Shown: positions 33,101 through 39,859 of the stretch, piece after piece
How the letters are laid out: each line of letters opens with the position of its first letter
How positions within the stretch are numbered: the first letter of the stretch is position 1
Source: Maribacter algarum (ex Lu et al. 2025) (nom. illeg.)
GTDB lineage: Bacteria > Bacteroidota > Bacteroidia > Flavobacteriales > Flavobacteriaceae
NCBI GenBank assembly: GCA_947495915.1
Contig: CANMAW010000006.1
Location: forward strand, 62,001 to 126,000
Reading direction: 5' to 3'
DNA: 64,000 bases
Position numbers and translations under genes: made by a program
The notes under the pieces: model-generated
What the model was told of the DNA's origin: nothing
Database searches by the model: none
The model's input: only the letters and a program-made list of their open reading frames with translations

Positions 33101-33342
33101 AAGTCAATGATAAGAATAAGTTTCAAGTAAGTGTAGACGTGTTAAACATCGGAAACCTACTAAATTCTAATTGGGGAGTAGTAGAACAACCTGCATTTGA
33201 TCAAGTCTTAGGGGTCAGTGTAGACGCTGCTAATATTCCTACATATACCTTTAATCCTGGTTTAACAAATACTTTTGTTTCAAACACTAATATTTTATCA
33301 AGATGGAGAGCCCAAGTTGGTGTCAGATACATCTTTAATTAA
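30175..33342 (+). CDS. Oar-like TonB-dependent outer-membrane receptor
   Basis: 1055 residues. Signal peptide (cleavage near TYAQ, ~21), CarboxypepD_reg-like domain at ~26-110 ('IRGAVTDDQNEPLLGANVVA', 'GAITNEDGRFNLLNLRVGGPYEVTVSYIGF'), a plug domain (~115-250, including 'RNDQYNNFSLDGAIFNNPFG' and 'NAVTKSGTNEFSG'), then a long beta-barrel ending in an aromatic-containing strand (VGVRYIFN). The layout matches Oar proteins, some of which act in protein export or signalling instead of nutrient uptake. No SusD partner is adjacent. Confidence 0.9.
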   Translation: MKKNLLLVVALLIGAVSTYAQVTTSNIRGAVTDDQNEPLLGANVVAIHTPTGTKYGAITNEDGRFNLLNLRVGGPYEVTVSYIGFKEQKQNDVFLSLGKTFNLNVSLLTESQALDEVVVVSDRGGTFGSDRTGSETSVGRRELTRLPTISRSQSDFTRLEPSSSSNGSFGGRNDQYNNFSLDGAIFNNPFGLDAATPGGQTSSQPVSLDAIDQIQVSNAPYDVTQSGFTGASVNAVTKSGTNEFSGTVYGFFRNDDLTGGKINGDDIFKTGLEQTQYGLSIGGPIIKDKLFFFVNFEKDDLTELGTNGFVPNRGTGAANESRVSATDFALVDNLLRQVVIGQDAQGNDLFYNPGAYEGFNFDQESTKGIFKIDWNINDKNRLALIYNFLNSTKGKPAHPSALGFRGPNTSVLQFQNSGYEINNNINSVQIELNSTLQDNITNKLQVGYTHFDDFRTPFSTPAPTLTILDATGSSNYIIAGHEPFSINNRLDQKVLQITDNMNIFKGNHTYTIGFSFEKFQFDNSFNLGAYGAQGVFFPTTTITDFPDFASSGQLQGAFDAAIASSNSLEANGTGNPGGWSLAETNVGQMSFYIQDEWNATDDFKLTYGVRFDRPLYFDTKQKIAENIERKGGDMGTYIPSIEYFNPDTDEPILLDSEQLPSTKWLVSPRVGFNWDVKGDNSLQLRGGSGLFTGRFPFVWLGNQVQGVDFFFYQLVDPEYQWPQVWRTNLGLDKKLKNGVILTADVSYSEDLNAAHVQNWGLNSPSATLSGIDNRPVYTNDDKSQIFGGPTNAYVFTNSDQGRVFNASLKAQKTWDNGLYGMLAYNYLNSKEVNSIEAEITGDAFAGNAVVGDANADVLSFSKYGDTHRFIGVVSKAFKTGTTVSTFFEYAQGGRFNYIYGGDINNDGSSINDLLYIPTASEVGQMNFSGAGQAEAFETFIQQDDYLSERRGEYAERYGAVAPWRSSWDVKVLQDIKVNDKNKFQVSVDVLNIGNLLNSNWGVVEQPAFDQVLGVSVDAANIPTYTFNPGLTNTFVSNTNILSRWRAQVGVRYIFN

Positions 33343-33360
33343 TTTGATATAATTAATATG

Positions 33361-33393
33361 AAAAAGGCTGTACAAAACGTACAGCCTTTTTTA
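33361..33393 (+). terminator. Terminator of the Oar-like gene
   Basis: Perfect 13-bp stem AAAAAGGCTGTAC / GTACAGCCTTTTT with a 5-base loop. Its T tract runs into the next gene's -7 box. Confidence 0.9.
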
Positions 33394-33399
33394 TTTTTG
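33392..33399 (+). promoter_or_regulatory. -7 box overlapping the Oar terminator tail
   Basis: TATTTTTG fits TAnnTTTG but ends only 4 bases before the ATG at 33404. The transcript would begin at or next to the start codon (leaderless or nearly so). The -33 region would lie inside the terminator hairpin; no TTTG is seen there. Confidence 0.45.
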
Positions 33400-33403
33400 C
33401 AAA

Positions 33404-33880
33404 ATGAAATATCGAAGACTTACCCAACAACAACTCGAAGAATTAAAACCGGAGTTTGTAAATTTTTTAGCAACACAAAGGATAACCGGTGAAGAATGGA
33501 AAACCCTCAAAGAAGACAAACCAGCAGTTGCCGAAGATGAAATTGATGTTTTTAGTGATTTAATTTGGGAGGGCGTTCTTTCAAAAGTTGATTTTTTAGA
33601 GAACGTTTCAGAACGGCATATGCATTTGTTTCATTGTGCTGAAAAAGAAATGAAATTGATATCGGTTAAGGTGATGAATCCTGAAATTGACTTGACTACT
33701 AGCGTAGGTTTTAATTGGTTCAAAAAAAATTGGCAATCTGATTTTGTGGAATACTTAACCGCATCAAAAATGTACACTGAAGATCGCAATGTAGATAAAT
33801 TTAAATTAATTGAACAAGGCGCTGCAATTACTAAAGGCGAACTTTTTCAATGGTTTGAAACCATGATAGAAGTAAAGTAG
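33404..33880 (+). CDS. Conserved flavobacterial protein (DUF6495-like)
   Basis: 158 residues, soluble and acidic, with no signal peptide or membrane segment. Opening 'KYRRLTQQQLEELKPEFVNFLATQ' and aromatic-rich C-terminal 'FNWFKKNWQSDFVEYLT', 'GELFQWFETM'. I recall this as the DUF6495 family restricted to Flavobacteriia, but I am not certain of the number. Function is unknown. The upstream -7 box lies almost at the start codon. Confidence 0.65.
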   Translation: MKYRRLTQQQLEELKPEFVNFLATQRITGEEWKTLKEDKPAVAEDEIDVFSDLIWEGVLSKVDFLENVSERHMHLFHCAEKEMKLISVKVMNPEIDLTTSVGFNWFKKNWQSDFVEYLTASKMYTEDRNVDKFKLIEQGAAITKGELFQWFETMIEVK

Positions 33881-33928
33881 GTTAACGAAACCGATATTAA
33901 TTGTAATAAATACACACCTTGAAATAAG

Positions 33929-33936
33929 TATCTTTG
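33929..33936 (+). promoter_or_regulatory. -7 box for hisS
   Basis: TATCTTTG matches TAnnTTTG about 55 bases before the hisS start. No -33 at ideal spacing is seen. Confidence 0.5.
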
Positions 33937-33991
33937 TTTTAATACAGAACTTAGTTTCTCTCCGATTTAAAGGATGACATTAAAATTATAA

Positions 33992-35371
33992 ATGGCACAA
34001 AAACCTAGTATACCAAAAGGAACAAGAGATTTTTCTCCTGCTGAAGTAAGTAAAAGAAATTACATTTTTGACACCATCAAAAAACATTTTCAAAGATTCG
34101 GTTTTCAGCCTATTGAAACGCCTTCCTTTGAAAATTCTGATACCCTAATGGGTAAGTACGGAGATGAAGGAGATCGATTAATTTTTAAAATTTTAAATTC
34201 TGGAGACTTTATTAGTAAAGTTGATGATGTTACCTATAGTTCTAAAAACTCTAGCTCATTAACACCTAAGATTTCTGAAAAGGCTCTAAGGTATGACCTT
34301 ACAGTGCCATTCGCACGTTATGTAGTTCAACATCAAAATGAAATTCAATTTCCATTTAAACGATATCAAATTCAACCCGTTTGGCGTGCAGACAGACCTC
34401 AAAAAGGTAGATTTAGAGAATTTTATCAATGTGATGCAGATGTAGTGGGTTCCAACTCTTTACTACTGGAAGTGGAATTGGTACAATTATACGATGCGGT
34501 TTTCACAGAATTGAAATTAGCTAATGTAAATATCAAATTGAATAACAGAAAAATTCTTGCAGGTATCGCAGAGGTGATTGGTGCTCAAAATAGCCTTATA
34601 AATTTTACTGTTGCTTTAGATAAATTAGACAAAATTGGAGAAGAAGGTGTTAAAAAAGAAATGCTGGAAAAAGGTATTTCTGAAGCATCTATTGAAAAAG
34701 CAAATCCCTTGTTTTCTTTAACTGGAAGTAACTCTGAACAATTAGATGCCTTGCAATATTTATTATCTTCTTCAGAAATAGGAACTAAAGGCGTTGAAGA
34801 ACTTAGGTTCATTGTTGAATATATTGAAGACGTAGGTTTATTGTCGGCAAATCTCTCTATTGATGTTACTCTCGCGAGAGGATTAAATTATTATACGGGT
34901 GCAATTTTTGAAGTTGCAGCCCCTGAAAAAGTTCAGATGGGTTCAATAGGTGGGGGAGGCCGCTATGATGATTTAACAAGTATTTTTGGGTTGAATGATG
35001 TTAGTGGTGTTGGTATTTCATTCGGATTAGATCGTATTTATTTGGTTTTAGAAGAATTGAAGTTATTTCCAGAAGAAATCGAACAGTCATTAGATGTACT
35101 TTGCTTGAATTTTGGAGAGAAAGAAGCGCTGGCAGCTTTAAAACTTTCTACAGAATTACGTAAGGCAAATCTTAAAGTTGATATATATCCTACGGATACA
35201 AAAATTCAAAAACAATTTAAATATGCTAATAATCGAGACGTACCTTATGTTGTCTTAATTGGTGAGCAAGAACTTCAAAACAATTCATTTGTTGTTAAGA
35301 ACATGAAGGAAGGCTCACAGGAGACTTATAGCTTAAGTGATGCAGCTGATTTTATTAAAAGGCTACGTTAA
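33992..35371 (+). CDS. hisS: Histidine-tRNA ligase
   Basis: 459 residues, class II synthetase. Motif 1 region 'PKGTRDFSPAEVSKRNYIF', motif 2 'YQIQPVWRADRPQKGRFREF', histidine-binding 'LARGLNYYTGAIFE', motif 3 'GISFGLDRIY', and a C-terminal anticodon-binding domain (~355-459). It charges tRNA-His. A single gene with its own promoter. Confidence 0.96.
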   Translation: MAQKPSIPKGTRDFSPAEVSKRNYIFDTIKKHFQRFGFQPIETPSFENSDTLMGKYGDEGDRLIFKILNSGDFISKVDDVTYSSKNSSSLTPKISEKALRYDLTVPFARYVVQHQNEIQFPFKRYQIQPVWRADRPQKGRFREFYQCDADVVGSNSLLLEVELVQLYDAVFTELKLANVNIKLNNRKILAGIAEVIGAQNSLINFTVALDKLDKIGEEGVKKEMLEKGISEASIEKANPLFSLTGSNSEQLDALQYLLSSSEIGTKGVEELRFIVEYIEDVGLLSANLSIDVTLARGLNYYTGAIFEVAAPEKVQMGSIGGGGRYDDLTSIFGLNDVSGVGISFGLDRIYLVLEELKLFPEEIEQSLDVLCLNFGEKEALAALKLSTELRKANLKVDIYPTDTKIQKQFKYANNRDVPYVVLIGEQELQNNSFVVKNMKEGSQETYSLSDAADFIKRLR

Positions 35372-35494
35372 ATAGTAATATGCAAAAAGTGATTTTCGTA
35401 TCATTAACCATTGTATTTGAGAGAATTGACATACGAAACTTTGATAGTGTTGAAGTGGTAGGTTGCAATTCATACTAAAACATAAACCAAAATC

Positions 35495-36265
35495 ATGACA
35501 AGTAACAACAAATTAACCGGCAAGAATATACTTATTACTGCTGGAGCTCAAGGAATTGGGGAAGCAATCACAAGACACTTTGTCGATAGTGGCGCTAACG
35601 TAGCTATTCATTATTTCTCAAGCGCAGATACAGCAAACGAGTTAGTTGCATATGCAAATGAAAAAGGTCAAAAAGCGATTGCAATAAGTGGTGATTTAAC
35701 CAAAGAGGCAGATGCAAATGCTTTGGTTGAAAAAACAGTTGCTGAATTTGGTGGACTTAACATTTTGATTAATAATGCTGGGTCGCTAGTTGCTCGTAAT
35801 TTGTTAAGTGAAATGGAAACGGATTTTTGGCATAAGGTTATGGATATTAACCTTACTTCAATGATGTTTGTTACTCGTGCTGCAGCTCCATATTTAGCAA
35901 AAAATGAATCTAGTAGTATTGTCAATTTAGCTTCTTTAGCAGGTCGTAAAGGTGGGCACCCAGGTTCTTTAGTTTACTCTACGAGTAAAGGAGCAATCTT
36001 AACTTTTACGAGGGCGCTTTCTACAGAACTAGGTGCGCAAGGTACACGTGTTAATGCGGTAGCACCCGGACTTATTTTAGGCACTTCATTTCACAATACA
36101 CATACTACAAAAGAATCGGCTGCAGAAACTACAGCAGGCATTCCTATTCAACGTGCAGGTAACGCAGCTGATGTTGCTAGAGCTGTATTGTATTTAGCCT
36201 CTGAATACGATGGTTTTATAACCGGAGCTACTTTAGATATCAATGGAGGTGTTTACAATATGTAA
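35495..36265 (+). CDS. Short-chain dehydrogenase/reductase
   Basis: 256 residues, classical SDR. Cofactor motif 'ITAGAQGIGEAI' (first Gly of TGxxxGIG is Ala), 'NNAGS', catalytic Ser in 'IVNLASLAG' and Tyr/Lys in 'YSTSKGA', C-terminal 'GATLDINGGVYNM'. This resembles FabG-like or sugar dehydrogenases; the substrate cannot be told. The 123 bases upstream hold an inverted repeat (TTTCGTAT 35394-35401 / ATACGAAA 35431-35438). Confidence 0.9.
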   Translation: MTSNNKLTGKNILITAGAQGIGEAITRHFVDSGANVAIHYFSSADTANELVAYANEKGQKAIAISGDLTKEADANALVEKTVAEFGGLNILINNAGSLVARNLLSEMETDFWHKVMDINLTSMMFVTRAAAPYLAKNESSSIVNLASLAGRKGGHPGSLVYSTSKGAILTFTRALSTELGAQGTRVNAVAPGLILGTSFHNTHTTKESAAETTAGIPIQRAGNAADVARAVLYLASEYDGFITGATLDINGGVYNM

Positions 36266-36273
36266 TCAAACTT

Positions 36274-36822
36274 TTATATTATTCTGCGGGTTATCGCTTT
36301 TAAAATAGCATGGTAGTATGTGGTGTCATGCGGTACGTATTGGTTTTTTAAAACATTATTTATTCCATTTTTAAAATCATGTAAAGCTACTAGTTGTAGT
36401 TGTTGTACTTCAGTTTCTTGTTTTATTAGTTTAGCTATTGGCACCGTTAGTTCACAAAGAAAAACATGGTGAAATTCGCAATCTATTAAAGTAGAGTGGT
36501 GCCGTTGTATTGATTTAAAAACACCAATTTTTTCCAAGTTATTTTCAGAGATTGACAAGCCAATTTCTTCTTGAGTTTCACGTATGGCTGAAAGTTTAAT
36601 GTCTTCTCCTGCACCAATATGTCCAGCTACAGAAACATCCCATAGTAATGGAAATACAGCTTTGTTTTTACCGCGTTGTTGTAGTAATATTTTCCCTTCA
36701 GCATTATAAAACCAAACATGTATAGTTTGATGAAACCAACCCTTTTTATGAGCTACAGATTTCATGGCTGTTTTGCCGGTTAAGTTTCCGTCTTCGGTTA
36801 ATATGTCAATCAATTCATCCAT
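36274..36822 (-). CDS. Nudix hydrolase
   Basis: 182 residues. The Nudix box is complete from the G of 'GHIGAGE' to 'RETQEEIGL'. The preceding 'WFHQTIHVWFYNAEGKILLQQRG' and 'LWDVSVAGH' resemble the YfcD and isopentenyl-diphosphate isomerase-like subgroup. Its substrate is a nucleoside diphosphate-X compound, not identifiable here. The start codon lies 5 bases past the terminator of the upstream M42 gene, so its promoter is not obvious. Confidence 0.9.
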   Translation of the reverse strand: MDELIDILTEDGNLTGKTAMKSVAHKKGWFHQTIHVWFYNAEGKILLQQRGKNKAVFPLLWDVSVAGHIGAGEDIKLSAIRETQEEIGLSISENNLEKIGVFKSIQRHHSTLIDCEFHHVFLCELTVPIAKLIKQETEVQQLQLVALHDFKNGINNVLKNQYVPHDTTYYHAILKAITRRII

Positions 36823-36827
36823 AAAAA

Positions 36828-36849
36828 AAGCCTCCGTTTTTGGAGGCTT
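36828..36849 (-). terminator. Terminator of the M42 peptidase gene
   Basis: On the minus strand AAGCCTCC-AAAAAC-GGAGGCTT is followed by TTTTT and then directly the Nudix ATG. Confidence 0.82.
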
Positions 36850-36854
36850 AAAAT

Positions 36855-37943
36855 TTAATCGAAGTAACTGAATGTTTCTCCACTTTTAATATTAAGAACG
36901 GTTTCGTAGATTAAACGAATTACATTTTCTACATCGTCACGATGTACCGTTTCAACCGTTGTATGCATATAACGTAGAGGCAATGATATCAAAGCAGATG
37001 CGACACCTCCATTGCTATATGCGAAGGCATCAGTATCGGTTCCGGTAGAACGAGAAGCCGCCATACGCTGAAATGGTATTTTGTTAGCTTCTGCGGTTTC
37101 AATTATTCGCTCTCTTAGTCTGTTCTGAACTGCCGGAGCATAAGAAATTACGGGCCCAGCACCAATTTCTGTATGACCTTGTACTTTTTGATCAATCATT
37201 GGTGTTGTGGTATCATGACAAACATCAGTGATAATTGCAACATCTGGCTTGATTGTTTGTGTAATCATTTCAGCTCCTCGAAGTCCGATTTCTTCCTGCA
37301 CAGAATTAGTAATATATAAACCAAAAGGTAGCTTCTTTTTATTTTCGTGGAGTAAACGCGCAACTTCAGCAATCATAAATCCACCAGCTCTATTATCAAT
37401 TGCGCGACATACAAACTTGTCTTTATTTAGAATTTGAAACTCATCAGGATAGGTAATAACACAGCCCACATGCACCCCCATTTTTTCAACTTCCTCTTTA
37501 TCTTTAGCGCCTATATCAATGCAAATATTGTTTGGTTTTGGTGGCTCTTCTTTTGCTTTATTACGGGTGTGAATAGCGGGCCAACCGAAGATTCCTTTAA
37601 CTATTCCGTTTTTAGTATGAATATTTACCCATTTTGAAGTAGCTATTTGATGATCACTACCTCCATTGCGAATTACATAGAGTAAACCGTTATCTGAGAT
37701 ATAATTAACATACCATGAGATTTCATCAGAATGCCCTTCTATAACAACTTTGAAATCAGCATCAGGATTGATTACACCAACTGCTGAGCCATAAGTGTCA
37801 GTAATGAACGTATCTACATATGGTTTGAGATAGTTCATCCAAATTTTTTGACCTTCCCATTCATATCCGGTAGGTGCAGCGTTATTTAAATATTTTTCAA
37901 AAAAATCAAGCGATTTTTTGGTAAGAATTTTTTTGCTAGCCAT
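36855..37943 (-). CDS. M42-family metallo-aminopeptidase
   Basis: 362 residues from the ATG at 37943, just before the first conserved helix (ASKKILTKKSLDFFEKYL). Longer in-frame starts at 37949 and 37973 are possible. Two-metal site: His in 'IEGHSDEISW', bridging Asp in 'CRAIDNRAGG', catalytic 'QEEIGLRGA', Asp in 'AIITDVCHD', and a C-terminal His in 'RYMHTTVETV'. M42 enzymes are cytoplasmic, often oligomeric tetrahedral peptidases removing N-terminal residues from short peptides. Confidence 0.93.
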   Translation of the reverse strand: MASKKILTKKSLDFFEKYLNNAAPTGYEWEGQKIWMNYLKPYVDTFITDTYGSAVGVINPDADFKVVIEGHSDEISWYVNYISDNGLLYVIRNGGSDHQIATSKWVNIHTKNGIVKGIFGWPAIHTRNKAKEEPPKPNNICIDIGAKDKEEVEKMGVHVGCVITYPDEFQILNKDKFVCRAIDNRAGGFMIAEVARLLHENKKKLPFGLYITNSVQEEIGLRGAEMITQTIKPDVAIITDVCHDTTTPMIDQKVQGHTEIGAGPVISYAPAVQNRLRERIIETAEANKIPFQRMAASRSTGTDTDAFAYSNGGVASALISLPLRYMHTTVETVHRDDVENVIRLIYETVLNIKSGETFSYFD

Positions 37944-38013
37944 GTACATAGTATTAAACAACGAAGTTAACAATATTCACACTTATTTAATAATAAGCCT
38001 TTGTATTTATCGT

Positions 38014-38021
38014 TAATTTTG
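38014..38021 (+). promoter_or_regulatory. -7 box for the DUF4294 gene
   Basis: TAATTTTG matches TAnnTTTG about 26 bases before the start codon. A TTTG at 38000-38003 is too close to be its -33. Confidence 0.45.
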
Positions 38022-38047
38022 GCAAGAGATTTGCTTTAGGTATTAGA

Positions 38048-38734
38048 ATGAGAAAAGAAATATTGATAATACTAATTCTTTGTAATTGTTACTATGGGTG
38101 GACACAAGTAGAAGAGCAACCCTTAGATTCAATTGCGGAGAAAATGATTATTGTTGAGGGTGATTCTATTTTTAGAAGTTCAATCGATCTTGATGAAGTG
38201 TATCTTTTTGGTAAATTAAAATTTTCAGATTACCAATCTAAATTAAAGTATTACATCTTAAGAAGAAAAACACTTAAAGTTTACCCTTACGCAAAGCTTG
38301 CGGCTGAACGTCTTGTAGAGCTCAATGATAGCATTGTCAATATTAAGCGGAAGTCGAAACGTAAAAAATATACTAAAAAAATTCAAAAATATATTGAAGA
38401 AGAGTTTTCTGAAGAACTTAAAAAATTGACCAGAACAGAAGGTCAAATATTAGTGAAACTCATTCACCGACAAACTGGAACAACTGCATTTAATCTGGTG
38501 AAGGAATTACGAAGTGGTTGGCGGGCATTTTGGTATAGTACCACAGCAAAAATGTTTAAGATTAGTCTAAAAGAGGAGTTTAACCCTAAAGAGGTTCATG
38601 AAGACTACCTCATAGAAGATATTTTGCAACGCGCTTTTTCAGCAGATAAATTAGAACGTCAAAAGTCTGTCTTAGATTACGACTATGCAACCTTAAATGA
38701 TAAATGGGGCAACGTAGATAAAAAAAATAAATAA
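38048..38734 (+). CDS. DUF4294 domain protein, exported
   Basis: 228 residues with a signal peptide (cleavage near GWTQ, ~20). 'VYPYAKLAAERLVELND', a very basic helix 'KRKSKRKKYTKKIQKYIEEEF' (split 'KRKSKRKKYT' then 'KKIQKYIEEEF'), and 'LVKLIHRQTGTTAFNLVKEL', 'WRAFWYSTTAKMF' match DUF4294 of Bacteroidota. Function is unknown; the basic central helix might bind nucleic acid or anionic polymers. Confidence 0.82.
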   Translation: MRKEILIILILCNCYYGWTQVEEQPLDSIAEKMIIVEGDSIFRSSIDLDEVYLFGKLKFSDYQSKLKYYILRRKTLKVYPYAKLAAERLVELNDSIVNIKRKSKRKKYTKKIQKYIEEEFSEELKKLTRTEGQILVKLIHRQTGTTAFNLVKELRSGWRAFWYSTTAKMFKISLKEEFNPKEVHEDYLIEDILQRAFSADKLERQKSVLDYDYATLNDKWGNVDKKNK

Positions 38735-38759
38735 TAAAATACCGCTTAATTTCTAACTT

Positions 38760-38996
38760 TTACTTCTGAGGTTTTTTATTATTAAATAGTGCATCCATAA
38801 TAACTTTAATACTATAAAACCCCATAGCAATAGCGGCTATTGAAAGTATTGCTCCGACAATAACTACGGGCCAAAAAAGTATATTGTCTTGATTTCTAAA
38901 AGCTTGATAGAGTATTATGGGTGCTCCAAACATCAAGCCGATGGTATAGGCGATGTACTTTAAGCCTTTAACTAATAGATCTTTATCGGTATGCAT
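38760..38996 (-). CDS. Small two-helix membrane protein (DUF6095-like)
   Basis: 78 residues with two membrane helices (~15-32 and ~41-63) and a Lys-rich C-terminus (NNKKPQK). I recall such proteins as DUF6095 but am not sure of the number. It lies 3 bases after the DUF4249 gene on the same strand, so it ends the receptor operon. Confidence 0.65.
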   Translation of the reverse strand: MHTDKDLLVKGLKYIAYTIGLMFGAPIILYQAFRNQDNILFWPVVIVGAILSIAAIAMGFYSIKVIMDALFNNKKPQK

Positions 38997-38999
38997 TCT

Positions 39000-39854
39000 T
39001 TATTCAATTACTATTGATTGTGTAAAAGTTTGACAAACTGCAAAATAGCCTAAGGCAAAATTACCAGTATCTTCGACATTATCAAAAGTATTTATATTAT
39101 CAATATTAGTAACATTTATAATATTTCCGCGAACTGTTGCTGATGGAGTTTGAAACGGACCTTGATCTCCACCAGCTTGAACAATTAACTGATTCATATA
39201 GTTGTAAAATGATTCATCAACACCTAATAAGCTGATTTCAATTTCTCTACCTACCTCAATATTTGAATCATAGAAATAAGAGAATTTGAAGGTCTGACCA
39301 TTATAGAATTCATCTTCGGTTACCAAATAATCACCAAAATCTAGGTCTATTAAATAAAAATCATCTCGGTCTGCATCATCAGTAAATGTCACTTCAACTT
39401 CAGTTTCATCACCCGAAAAAAGGGTGTCATCTCCTTGTTCTAAACTTATAATTGGCGAAGCGGGTACAAAGCTGGTAATGGCAAGATAGCGGTTACCTTC
39501 GTGTTCGATTGCTAATTGCAATTCTCCTTCAGTAAAAAAGTCGGTATTCTTAGTGCCTTCATAAATACCAGGGGCTACTTCAAAAAATTGTACGGCCTGA
39601 CTTTCAGCCCCTGAAGCTTCATAATCGGGATTTATAATTGCAATGGCTGAAAGGTCAGCTGGTACTAAATCATCAAAAAAAGAACTGGTTAAAGAGGCTT
39701 CAATACGTACAGTTGTAGCTTTCTGTTCTACATTTAGTCTAATGAGGGCATCAATAGCTAAGCGAGGTGGTGTTTGTGGCACTGCCACGTCTACCACATC
39801 TTCACAAGCTAAACAAAGCATGGCAACAGCAAAAAAACTATATATCTTTTTCAT
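39000..39854 (-). CDS. DUF4249 family lipoprotein
   Basis: 284 residues with lipobox LAC (Cys17). 'EDVVDVAVPQTPPRLAIDALI' followed by beta-rich sequence ('GIYEGTKNTDFFTEGELQLAIEH', split in two motifs) matches DUF4249, a family found next to TonB-dependent receptors and thought to be a surface partner of the barrel. It starts 5 bases after the receptor stop, supporting a receptor-lipoprotein pair analogous to SusC/SusD. The ligand is unknown. Confidence 0.85.
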   Translation of the reverse strand: MKKIYSFFAVAMLCLACEDVVDVAVPQTPPRLAIDALIRLNVEQKATTVRIEASLTSSFFDDLVPADLSAIAIINPDYEASGAESQAVQFFEVAPGIYEGTKNTDFFTEGELQLAIEHEGNRYLAITSFVPASPIISLEQGDDTLFSGDETEVEVTFTDDADRDDFYLIDLDFGDYLVTEDEFYNGQTFKFSYFYDSNIEVGREIEISLLGVDESFYNYMNQLIVQAGGDQGPFQTPSATVRGNIINVTNIDNINTFDNVEDTGNFALGYFAVCQTFTQSIVIE

Positions 39855-39859
39855 TTCTA

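Noticed and set aside
35394-35438. TTTCGTAT / ATACGAAA inverted repeat before the SDR gene
   Set aside because: An 8-bp match with a 29-base spacer is weak and can arise by chance; kept only as a note in the SDR entry.
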